From Rhizobium sp. NXC14 (GTDB lineage Bacteria; Pseudomonadota; Alphaproteobacteria; Rhizobiales; Rhizobiaceae): a stretch of DNA of 64,000 bases. Positions 19,258 to 26,913 of this stretch are shown in pieces. Location of the stretch: assembly GCF_002117485.1 (NCBI RefSeq), contig NZ_CP021030.1, forward strand, positions 933,001 through 997,000, written 5' to 3'. The notes under the pieces are model-generated. The model worked only from the letters and a program-made list of their open reading frames with translations, did no database searches and had not been told where the DNA came from. Numbering within the stretch: position 1 is the first letter of the stretch; each line of letters starts with the position of its first letter. Both the position numbers and the translations under genes were made by a program.

Positions 19258-20208
19258 ATGACCGATAATAGCATGATCTGTGCCGGAATCGATGTCGGCA
19301 AAAGCCATCTCGACATTGCCCTCCATCCCGGTAAGGCAAGGCTGAGGGTCACGTACGACACCGCTGGCCTGAAGGCGCTTGACGCCTTTCTTCGAGAGCA
19401 TGACGTCAGCCGCATCGGCTTCGAAGCCTCCGGCGGCTATGAATGGCGGCTGCTGGCGCATCTGCGGGCCGGCAAGCGGCCGGCGGCGCGTCTGCAGCCG
19501 GCGCAGTTGCGCTTCTTTGCCAAGAGCCGGCTCAAGCGGGCCAAGAACGATCGGCTCGATGCCGTGCTGATTGCGCTCTTCACGGCAAGTCTGGAGCAGT
19601 TGCCGGCGCTGCCGGACGCACGCTTCGACAAGTTGGCCGCCGAACTGACCTATCTGGAACAGATCGAGCAGCAGATCGCGCTGGTCAAGACCTTTGCCGA
19701 GACCGCCTTGTCGGAGGCGATCAAACGCCGCCACCTGCGCGAGGTCGCCCGCCTCGAAACCTGCCGCAAGGCCCATCTGCTGCGGCTCGAAAAGACGGTT
19801 CGCGACGATTGCGACTTGGCGCAACGGCTCGATCTGCTGATCTCCATCAAGGGGATCGGGCTGCGCAGCGCCCTGTGCTTGATCATTCGGCTGCCCGAAC
19901 TCGGCCATGCCAGCCGCGCCGAGATCGCCGCCCTTGCCGGCGTCGCACCCTATGACGACGATAGCGGAAAGTATCATGGCAGACGCCGCATCCAGGGTGG
20001 TCGCGAACGCCTGCGAAAGAGCCTATTCATGTGCGCATTCACGGCAACCCGGCACAATCCGGATCTCGCCGCTTTCTACACGCGCTTGCGTCAGAACGGA
20101 AAGGAGCACCTGTGCGCCGTTATAGCCGTCGCCCGAAAACTCATCGTTCTCGCCAACACAATCCTCTTTCGAAAGACCGAATGGACGCCACAACACCGCA
20201 AGAATTAA
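19258..20208 (+). CDS. IS110-family transposase (DEDD recombinase)
   Basis: A 316-residue recombinase. The N-terminal RuvC-like domain carries the DEDD set: Asp12 (GIDVGK), Glu56 (FEASGGY), Asp98 and Asp101 (KNDRLDA). A coiled-coil-like middle follows (about residues 120-185), then the C-terminal IS116/IS110/IS902 domain with SIKGIGLRSA, LAGVAPYDDDSG (the expected nucleophilic Ser236) and GGRERLRKSLF. Residue spacing closely parallels IS621. It looks intact. ATG 19258 follows directly after the last paired base of the predicted donor loop, and the ribosome-binding region AGGGA lies within that structure, so RNA folding may limit transposase translation. Confidence 0.93.
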   Translation: MTDNSMICAGIDVGKSHLDIALHPGKARLRVTYDTAGLKALDAFLREHDVSRIGFEASGGYEWRLLAHLRAGKRPAARLQPAQLRFFAKSRLKRAKNDRLDAVLIALFTASLEQLPALPDARFDKLAAELTYLEQIEQQIALVKTFAETALSEAIKRRHLREVARLETCRKAHLLRLEKTVRDDCDLAQRLDLLISIKGIGLRSALCLIIRLPELGHASRAEIAALAGVAPYDDDSGKYHGRRRIQGGRERLRKSLFMCAFTATRHNPDLAAFYTRLRQNGKEHLCAVIAVARKLIVLANTILFRKTEWTPQHRKN

Positions 20209-20378
20209 ACATGGTTGCTCCCCGAGGGGAGAAGGGGGCGTGCCGCGAGGTCTCAATCCCCTCTTCTCCCAAGCGGGAGAAGGTGCCCGTAGGGCGGAAG
20301 AGGGGGGCCGCACGGCATGAGTTTCATGAGTTTCACTGTGGTTAACATTGGGGTAACGACATCAGGATAAGTCTAGCG

Positions 20379-20405
20379 GCCGCCGCTCTCCGCGGCTTTG
20401 TTTTT
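20379..20405 (+). terminator. Terminator-like hairpin 21 bp before the MipA/OmpV start
   Basis: GCCGC/GCGGC (5 bp, 8-base loop) is followed by TTTGTTTTT. It lies upstream of, and points into, the MipA gene, so it could be a leader attenuator or the end of a short upstream transcript. No upstream gene is seen between the IS and this point. Confidence 0.45.
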
Positions 20406-20425
20406 GCGTTTCCTGGAGTGCAGAC

Positions 20426-21238
20426 GTGTCTCATCGATCAGTCGTATCGATTTCTTTTCTTATTGCTTTTTCATCCGTTGGTTCGGCCACCGCGCAGGAA
20501 AGCGGCCAGCATTTCTGGTCCGGCGACTGGTATCTGAGCGTTGGTGTCGCCGGCTTTTCAGCGCCGAAATTCGAGGGTTCACGGCGTTATGAATTCCGGT
20601 TCAGCCCGCTGATTTCGGCCGGCCGGCAGGGCTCGGCTCCACGCTTTTCCTCGCGCAACGACAATCCGTCCTTGGCCCTCATGGATAATGGCACCTTCCG
20701 CGCCGGTATCGTCGGCAAATTCGTGCCTTCGCGCGTTGAGGGCGACGGTCACGAGCTGAAGGGCATGAAGAAGGTCAAATGGGGAGCGGAAGCCGGTGGC
20801 TTCGTCGAAGTTTATCCGACCGATTTCCTGCGCGCCCGCGCCGAAGTTCGCCAGGGCATCCGCTCGCATGACGGCGTCGTTGCCGATCTCGCCGTTGATG
20901 CCTTCACCGATATCGCCCCCAACCTGCAACTGTCAGGCGGTCCGCGCGCGACATTCGCCACCAGCGGCTATTATGATGCCTATTACGGCGTCAACGCCAA
21001 ACAGGCGGCGGCGAGCGGGCTTGACCAATACAAGCCGTCATCGGGCATCCAGTCCTATGGCGCCGGTGCGGCTCTGACATGGAAGGCGACGGAAAACCTG
21101 TCGGCCAGCTCTTTCCTCGAATATAAGCGCCTGGCGGGTCCGGCGGCCGACAGCAGTCTCGTGCGGCAGCGCGGCTCGAAGAACCAGGTGCTCATCGGTG
21201 TCTCGGCGACCTACAGGTTCAATTTCTCTCTGCAGTGA
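20426..21238 (+). CDS. MipA/OmpV family outer-membrane protein
   Basis: A 270-residue protein with a signal peptide (VVSISFLIAFSSVGSATA, cleavage near AQE) and a predicted beta-barrel body with alternating hydrophobic strands: WYLSVGVAGFSAPKFEGSRRYEFRFSPLI at the start, FSSRNDNPSLALMDNGTFRAGIVGKF in the middle, and SKNQVLIGVSATYRFNFSL as the last strand. Family members are OMPs of uncertain function, some tied to murein synthesis complexes or antibiotic response. The start is GTG 20426, with GGAG 8 bases ahead. A terminator-like hairpin precedes the gene. Confidence 0.85.
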   Translation: MSHRSVVSISFLIAFSSVGSATAQESGQHFWSGDWYLSVGVAGFSAPKFEGSRRYEFRFSPLISAGRQGSAPRFSSRNDNPSLALMDNGTFRAGIVGKFVPSRVEGDGHELKGMKKVKWGAEAGGFVEVYPTDFLRARAEVRQGIRSHDGVVADLAVDAFTDIAPNLQLSGGPRATFATSGYYDAYYGVNAKQAAASGLDQYKPSSGIQSYGAGAALTWKATENLSASSFLEYKRLAGPAADSSLVRQRGSKNQVLIGVSATYRFNFSLQ

Positions 21239-21385
21239 TCAAATCATGTCGCCCGGAACTATGCCGCGGTTCCGGACGACATGCATCACAAAGAGCCAAA
21301 GCGCATTACAGGAATCAGATTTGATGCGACACGCTTCTGGCGCCGTCGCGATCGCTTCTTGACCGGATCGCCAGCCCGCCGCTAG

Positions 21386-22354
21386 ATGGATGGCATGCAA
21401 GATACCGGCGAGTTCAACGATCGCGTCTCCGACGCACCTTCCGATAACTGGGTTTACCGGACCCTGCCGCCATGGCTCTGGCCTTATGCGCAGCTTGCAC
21501 GCTGGGATCGCCCGATCGGCTGGGAGCTCTTGATGTGGCCGTGCTTCTGGTCGGCCACGCTCGCCTCCAATGCGGCGATCGGCCAAGGGCTTTATTCCGG
21601 CAGCCTGCTGATGTCCCACCTTTTCCTCTATTTTATCGGTGCCGTCGCCATGCGCGGCGCCGGCTGTACCTATAACGATCTCGTCGATCACGAGATTGAC
21701 ATGGAAGTGGCGCGCACCCGTTCGCGTCCGCTGCCCTCGGGCCGCGTCACCCGCGGACGCGCGAAGATCTTCATCGGCATTCAGGCGCTGGTCGGCCTCT
21801 TCGTGCTCTTGCAGTTCAACTGGTTCACCGTCTTTCTCGGCCTGCTTTCGCTCGGCATCGTGGCACTTTATCCCTATGCCAAGCGCTTCACCGACTGGCC
21901 GCAATTTTATCTCGGCCTTGCCTTTTCCTGGGGCGCGCTGATGGGCTGGGCCGGCATTCTGGGCGGCCTCTCCTTTGCCGCCATCCTGCTTTATGCCGCC
22001 TCCGTCGCCTGGACGATCGGTTACGACACCATCTATGCACATCAGGACAAGGAGGATGACGAGCTGATCGGCGTGCGCTCCACCGCGCGTCTCTTCGGCG
22101 ATAAGACGAGGCAATGGCTGATCGGCCTTTATGGGCTGACGCTGGTGCTGATGTTTGCTGCCTTCGCGCTCGCCGGCGCCAATCTCATCGCCTTTCTGGC
22201 CTTGTTCGGCGCGGCCGGCATGTTCGCCTGGCAGATTATCCGCCTTGATATCAACGATCCCGCCCAATGCCTGGCGCTCTTCAAGTCGAACAACCGCGTC
22301 GGCCTGACCATATTCGCCGGGCTGTTCTTTTCGCTGCTCTTTGCCATTCCCTGA
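21386..22354 (+). CDS. ubiA: 4-hydroxybenzoate polyprenyltransferase
   Basis: This 322-residue integral-membrane prenyltransferase attaches the polyprenyl tail to 4-hydroxybenzoate in ubiquinone biosynthesis. Both Asp-rich Mg-diphosphate motifs are present: NDLVDHEIDMEVARTRSRPL (first motif with the RTxxRP tail) and YDTIYAHQDKEDD (second). About eight or nine hydrophobic helices are visible. The start at 21386 is the first ATG of the frame; an ATG at 21395 is a close alternative. The gene is terminated by a strong hairpin at 22377-22400. Confidence 0.95.
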   Translation: MDGMQDTGEFNDRVSDAPSDNWVYRTLPPWLWPYAQLARWDRPIGWELLMWPCFWSATLASNAAIGQGLYSGSLLMSHLFLYFIGAVAMRGAGCTYNDLVDHEIDMEVARTRSRPLPSGRVTRGRAKIFIGIQALVGLFVLLQFNWFTVFLGLLSLGIVALYPYAKRFTDWPQFYLGLAFSWGALMGWAGILGGLSFAAILLYAASVAWTIGYDTIYAHQDKEDDELIGVRSTARLFGDKTRQWLIGLYGLTLVLMFAAFALAGANLIAFLALFGAAGMFAWQIIRLDINDPAQCLALFKSNNRVGLTIFAGLFFSLLFAIP

Positions 22355-22376
22355 ATGGAATGGTTCGTGAAACGAT

Positions 22377-22400
22377 AAACCCGGCGCGAGGGCCGGGTTT
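22377..22400. terminator. Bidirectional terminator between ubiA and the DUF6101 gene
   Basis: AAACCCGGC / GCCGGGTTT forms a perfect 9-bp stem with a 6-base loop, A-rich on one side and T-rich on the other, between two convergent genes. It is well suited to terminate both. Confidence 0.85.
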
Positions 22401-22447
22401 CGCTTCTTCCAGATCTTCCTGCCGAGATGGCACAGTCGCGATTTCGG

Positions 22448-23014
22448 TCAGTTGCGGGCAATGATTTCCTTGCCTTCGATCTTCATGGCGACGCCCAGCT
22501 GCCCGGTGGTGCGACGCACGAGAAAGCGCGGACGGCGATTGGCGAAGTAGGAATGACGGCGACGCGGCTTGAGGTCACTGGTGCGCAGCGCCCCGATATG
22601 GTCCTCGAGCGGCCGGGCGACGCCATCTGCCTCGACCATCAGCATCGGAATGCGGAAGGCCTCCGACCAGCTGCGCCAGTCGGCGGCGATGTCGCTGAGA
22701 TCATGGGCAACGAGCAGCGGAATGCAGAGCTCGGGATCGGCGTGGTGAAGTTCGAGCGTGACGGTGACCTCGCCGTCGCCATGGTCGATGGCGCGGGCGG
22801 CGACACCCTTGAAGACGCGCCTCGGCAGGGCAATCGAGAGCGGCAGACCGCTGGAGGGAAGGACTTTCCGCAGCACTGCGCCACGTTCGTCTATCGTGAT
22901 GCTGACATCATCCGAACAATCATGGATGGCGTAGCTGATTTGCTGCGGGAAGCGGGACGGATCGAGACGCAGCGTCGTGCCAGCCCAAACGGGCTTCAAA
23001 ACGGGATTGTTCAT
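22448..23014 (-). CDS. DUF6101 family protein
   Basis: A 188-residue soluble protein with no signal peptide or TM segment. Conserved-looking features are the N-terminal LKPVWAGTTLRLDPSRFPQQISYAI, central RVFKGVAARAIDHGDGEVTVTLELHHADPELCIPLL, and a basic C-terminal third (DLKPRRRHSYFANRRPRFLVRR). I associate this with DUF6101, common in Rhizobiaceae and without a known role. It is convergent with ubiA and shares its terminator. The ATG at 23014 is the first in frame. Confidence 0.75.
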   Translation of the reverse strand: MNNPVLKPVWAGTTLRLDPSRFPQQISYAIHDCSDDVSITIDERGAVLRKVLPSSGLPLSIALPRRVFKGVAARAIDHGDGEVTVTLELHHADPELCIPLLVAHDLSDIAADWRSWSEAFRIPMLMVEADGVARPLEDHIGALRTSDLKPRRRHSYFANRRPRFLVRRTTGQLGVAMKIEGKEIIARN

Positions 23015-23315
23015 TTCATTCTACCCTTGTCTTACCTGAGAGCCGGTTTGCGGTCTTCTCCTCGGGACTTTTCGTCCTCTATGGCCGACAATAGGCGGCC
23101 CCCCTTCCGTACTGCTTAAAAATTGCGGTTAAGAAAACTTTGCCTCCCCTGATGGTTATCAAAACCGAATCCGGCAGGGTTTCCGGAAGGTGAACGGCTG
23201 GCTGACCTGAAATGGCGCAGTCGAAAGGTAAGTCTCGGGTAAGCTTTGCGTGGCAAAATGGGCTTACCAGCAGTTTGTCGTTCTTTTAGAGATTTTGCCG
23301 AAAAGGGCGCTTTTC
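23015..23315. other. 301-bp divergent promoter region, DUF6101 / DUF1217
   Basis: No gene is seen. The region holds an inverted repeat GGTAAGC ... GCTTACC (23238-23268, 17-bp spacer) and a direct GGTAAG repeat just before it, about 50-80 bp before the DUF1217 start. These are candidate regulatory elements of unknown specificity. Confidence 0.4.
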
Positions 23316-26300
23316 ATGATCACGGCCTCCCTCGCTTACACGATCCTGTCGAAGGACATGACGTCGAGCTTGAACAAGGTCGCCTCGCAGGCGACGGTCA
23401 AGAAGGATGCCCAGTATTACGCGGACAATATCAACAAGGTCAAAGACGTCGACGACTTTCTCGGCGATTACAAGCTCTACAGCTACGCCATGAAGGCCTA
23501 TGGCCTTGAGGATATGACCTATGCCAAGGCCTTCATGAAGAAGGTGCTCGAAAGCGATCTAACGGACCCGAACAGCTACGCCAACAAGCTCTCCGATACG
23601 CGCTACCGTGAATTCGCGGCCGCCTTCAACTTCAATGCGCCCGAGAAGGACGTTCAGACCGACGCGCAGGAAGACGAGCTCATCGGCCTCTACAAGCAGT
23701 CCTTCGTCGATGCCGACAAGGCGGCGGCCACCGAGAGCACCTATTACAGCAACAATATCGACAGCGTGCAGACCGTCGACGACCTGGTCAACAACACCCG
23801 GCTGCGCACCTATGTGCTGAAGGCCTTCAAGATCGATCCCACCTATGCCTCGAAGGATTTCCTGCGGCAGGTGCTGACGAGCGATCTCAGCGACCCGACA
23901 AGTGTCGTGAACGCGCAGGGCGGCGACAAGTACAAGGCTCTTGCCGCCCAATTCAGCTTCAATGCCGACGGTACGGTCAACGGCAGCGCCCAGACCGCGA
24001 CGCAGAAGGCGTCGATCATCGAGACCTATACGCTGAATAACCAGTCCGTCATCATCGACAATTCCGTCGGTTCCGATGTCGTCTATGTCAGCAAGACGGC
24101 GGCCGAATACAACCAGGCCTATTATACTGCCAAGATCGGCACGATCACCAATGTCGACGATCTCGTCGCCGACAGTCGTCTGACGTCCTATATCAAGACC
24201 GCCTACAGCATGGGCGCCGATTTCACCGCGCCGGCGCTGCGCATGGTGTTGACCGACCCCGGCTACGCCCAGCTGATGGGCTTCACCAATGTCTACAACG
24301 CCTTCAATTTCAAGGCCGACGGCACGACATCGACAACGGCGCGTGCACAGACGATCGCCCAGTCGAACAAGCTGAAGGACGCGGCGGCAAGCACCGCCAA
24401 TTATTATAGCGTGACCTCGCGGTCGAGCAGCATCACCAATGTCGACGACCTGCTCGCCGACAGCGTTCTGGCACGCTATATCAAGGATGCCTACGGCCTC
24501 GGCAGCAGTTTCAGCAATGCCGAGCTGAAGAGCATTCTGACGGACTCGACCTATGCCGCCGCCCAGGGGCATGCCGATCTCAATGCCGACTTCAACTTCC
24601 AGGCTGACGGCTCGATCAACGGGTCGGTGATTCAGACCGACGCGCAGCGCAAGTCGACCACCGACAAATCGGCGGCGAACGCAACGCACTTCAACAGCAT
24701 GATCGGCAATGTCACCAATGTCGACGACATCATGTCAGATCCCGTCGCCGTCAGCTATCTCAGAACCAGCATGCAGATCGCCGACAGCGTCTCCGACGCA
24801 ACGCTGAGGAGCTTCCTCGTCGATCCCTCGGCGGCCAGCGCCCAGGGCTACAGCGACGTCCACGATCTGTTCAATTTCAAAACGGACGGCTCGGTCGCGA
24901 CCCTCTATGCCACGCAGAGCGCGGCGCAAAGCGCCAGCACGGCAAGCAAGGCCGACGATGCCGCCGTCTATTACCAGGCAACCATCGCCGGCATCTCCAA
25001 TGTCGACCAGCTGCTGGCCGACCGGCGGCTGAATAATTTCATCCGCAACGCTTACGGCATCCCCTCGACCGTCAGCGATGTCGATCTGCGCGCTATCCTG
25101 ACCGATCAGAGCGGCACCGGCACCTATGCCGACGTCGCTGCCGCCTTCAACTTCAAGGCGGACGGTTCGCTCGAGGACGGCATGGCGGCACAGACGTCCG
25201 CCCAGATCACCAACACGAAAATTGCCGCCACGGCGCGCACGGACGACTATTCCGCCCGTATGGCGACGATCTCCAATGTCGATGATCTCATCGCCGATCC
25301 TGCAATCACCACCTTCCTGAAGAGCACCTACAATCTGCCGTTCGATATCACGGACGCCGATCTCAGGAGCATCCTGACTGATGCGACCGCCGCCGCCGCG
25401 GCCGGCTATTCCGACCTCAATGCCGATTTCAATTTTGCCGCCGACGGATCGCTTCCCGTCGTCAGCTCGATCCAGACCGCAGATCAGGCGCAGACCACCA
25501 ACGACAACTACATGGCGCGCTATGACGACGAGCGCGACGAGGCGATCGAAGAAGTTGCCGACAATTACAAGAGCATGATGGCCGACAGCAGCAGCCTCTT
25601 GAACTTTTCCGACGTCAAGACCGTCAATGATTTCCTGCGCACCAATCGAACGGCCGATTTCACCAGGAGCAACGACAACCTGCCGGATCTCTATCATGTC
25701 GCGCTGCAGGCCTTCGGCTTGACCGATCAGGACGTGCCGCGCTCGATGATGCGCAAGATCCTGACGAGCGATGCCTACGATCCGGACGGCTATATCGCCT
25801 CGCTCAAGGACGAGCGAATTACCAATCTCGCCCGCGCCTTCAATTTCGGCCCCGACGGCAAGGCGGCCGCACCCCTCCAGGCGCTGCCCGACGCGACCAT
25901 GGCCAAATACGCCACCGACTACAAGGCGCATGTGACCATGCTGCTGAAGGCCGGCCCGGTAAAGGACAAGGCATCGAAGGACGCAACCGCCGAGGTGGAT
26001 TATTTCGCCAAGGGTATGGCGAAAGTGCAGTCGCTCGACGATTTCCTCGCTGACAGCCGCCTGACCGATCTGGTGTTGAAGGCGAACAACCTCGACCCGA
26101 AGGATTACGACAAGGCGACGCTGAAGAAGATCTTCACTTCCGATCCCGACGACAAGAAGAGCTACCTCAACACCAAGGCCGATGCGCGCTTCAAGGATAT
26201 CGTCGCTGCCTTCAACTTCGACAAGGACGGCAATCTGACCCGTGCCAAGATCGGCGCCATCCAGAACAAGGCGGCCGAGGACAATACCCAGGAGCTCTAC

Positions 26301-26651
26301 CTGCAGCAGACGCTGGAAACCCAGCAAGGCGAAAGCAACGACGGCGTCCGCCTGGCGCTCTATTTCAGCCGCAAAGCCTCCAGCATCACCTCAATCTATT
26401 CGCTCCTTGGCGACAAGGCGCTTTATCAGGTCATCACCACGGCTTACAGCCTGCCGTCACAGATATCGGGCATGGACGTCGCCAAACAGGCCGATCTCAT
26501 TAATCGTTTCGTCAAGCTCGAGGACCTCCAGGATCCGAAGAAGGTGGACAAGCTGCTGCGGCGCTTCACCGCGATGTACGACGTCCAGAACAGCACCCAG
26601 CAGTCGCCGGCCCTGCAGATCCTGACCGGCGGCGGCACGCAGCAGGCGTAA
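23316..26651 (+). CDS. Giant DUF1217-repeat protein
   Basis: A 1111-residue protein starting MITASLAYTILSKDMTSSLN, with no signal peptide. It consists of about ten diverged copies of one unit of roughly 75-110 residues. Each unit reads approximately: V(D)DLLADxxLxxYIKxAYGL, then a helix with LRxILTD or MRKILTSD, then AFNFxADGS. Units begin near KVKDVDDF, SVQTVDDL, TITNVDDL, SITNVDDL, NVTNVDDI, GISNVDQL, TISNVDDL, DVKTVNDF, KVQSLDDF and SSITSIYSL. DUF1217 proteins are typical of alphaproteobacteria and are often near flagellar genes, usually with far fewer units. ATG 23316 has AAGGG 8 bases before it; GTG 23250 has no ribosome-binding site. Possibly a secreted filament-like or surface protein; this is inference. 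Confidence 0.85.
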   Translation: MITASLAYTILSKDMTSSLNKVASQATVKKDAQYYADNINKVKDVDDFLGDYKLYSYAMKAYGLEDMTYAKAFMKKVLESDLTDPNSYANKLSDTRYREFAAAFNFNAPEKDVQTDAQEDELIGLYKQSFVDADKAAATESTYYSNNIDSVQTVDDLVNNTRLRTYVLKAFKIDPTYASKDFLRQVLTSDLSDPTSVVNAQGGDKYKALAAQFSFNADGTVNGSAQTATQKASIIETYTLNNQSVIIDNSVGSDVVYVSKTAAEYNQAYYTAKIGTITNVDDLVADSRLTSYIKTAYSMGADFTAPALRMVLTDPGYAQLMGFTNVYNAFNFKADGTTSTTARAQTIAQSNKLKDAAASTANYYSVTSRSSSITNVDDLLADSVLARYIKDAYGLGSSFSNAELKSILTDSTYAAAQGHADLNADFNFQADGSINGSVIQTDAQRKSTTDKSAANATHFNSMIGNVTNVDDIMSDPVAVSYLRTSMQIADSVSDATLRSFLVDPSAASAQGYSDVHDLFNFKTDGSVATLYATQSAAQSASTASKADDAAVYYQATIAGISNVDQLLADRRLNNFIRNAYGIPSTVSDVDLRAILTDQSGTGTYADVAAAFNFKADGSLEDGMAAQTSAQITNTKIAATARTDDYSARMATISNVDDLIADPAITTFLKSTYNLPFDITDADLRSILTDATAAAAAGYSDLNADFNFAADGSLPVVSSIQTADQAQTTNDNYMARYDDERDEAIEEVADNYKSMMADSSSLLNFSDVKTVNDFLRTNRTADFTRSNDNLPDLYHVALQAFGLTDQDVPRSMMRKILTSDAYDPDGYIASLKDERITNLARAFNFGPDGKAAAPLQALPDATMAKYATDYKAHVTMLLKAGPVKDKASKDATAEVDYFAKGMAKVQSLDDFLADSRLTDLVLKANNLDPKDYDKATLKKIFTSDPDDKKSYLNTKADARFKDIVAAFNFDKDGNLTRAKIGAIQNKAAEDNTQELYLQQTLETQQGESNDGVRLALYFSRKASSITSIYSLLGDKALYQVITTAYSLPSQISGMDVAKQADLINRFVKLEDLQDPKKVDKLLRRFTAMYDVQNSTQQSPALQILTGGGTQQA

Positions 26652-26735
26652 GGTGGTTCGAGCAACGGGAAATTGCTCCGAGTTTCCCACGATCAGCAGG
26701 CTCAAGCCAAGACAGCCATTCGTACGGACGGCTGC

Positions 26736-26909
26736 TCCTCACCCTAACCCTCTCCCCGTAAACGGGGCGAGGGGACTTGCCCTGCGATGAGGTTGTCGGG
26801 AGACGGAGAGGCTGCGGCATATCCCCTTCGCCCCGCGTGCGGGGGTCCGAAGGGCGGGTCGAGACCCGTGGCTCGACCCCGGTCGGCGCCGGCAGGCGGA
26901 TGAGGGGCA
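26736..26909. repeat. RIME-like mosaic palindromic repeat, copy A (long form)
   Basis: About 174 bp beginning CCTCACCCTAACCCTCTCCC and ending GGCAGGCGGATGAGGGG. It contains a GGGTCGAG ... CTCGACCC hairpin within a roughly 40-bp segment also found in copy B (43659-43830) but absent from copy C (62703-62822). It fills the gap between the convergent DUF1217 and FAD-dehydrogenase genes. Confidence 0.8.
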
Positions 26910-26913
26910 AACC

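Larger units (their letters stand above)
19072..20219 (+). mobile_element. IS110-family insertion sequence (IS110 subgroup), about 1148 bp
   Basis: A single transposase gene with a long (about 186-bp) 5' noncoding end and a very short 3' end is the layout of the IS110 subgroup (as opposed to IS1111). There are no terminal inverted repeats. The boundaries follow from the interrupted repeat: a CT dinucleotide is present on both sides (19070-19071 and 20218-20219), consistent with the CT core used by IS621. The coordinates are exact to within this shared dinucleotide. The 5' noncoding end contains a decodable bridge RNA (separate entry). Confidence 0.9.
19039..20309. repeat. Rhizobial palindromic repeat interrupted by an IS110 element
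   Basis: The left fragment 19039-19071 (GGCCCCCTCATCCAACCCTT, then CGGGCCACCTTCT) and the right fragment 20218-20309 join into one continuous element when 19072-20219 is removed. Its two arms are inverted copies: the right end read on the minus strand begins GGCCCCCCTCTTCCGCCC and contains CACCTTCTCCC. The insertion lies inside the left arm, at CACCTT-CT-CCCC. Confidence 0.85.

Noticed and set aside
20209..20313. 3'-end bridge RNA as in IS1111-type elements
   Set aside because: The 3' end of the element is only about 11 bases. The sequence after it belongs to the interrupted host repeat, and all guide matches are in the 5' noncoding end.
23316..26651. CRISPR or DNA tandem repeat array
   Set aside because: The periodicity is at protein level with much DNA divergence, within one continuous coding frame; there are no identical short repeats with uniform spacers.
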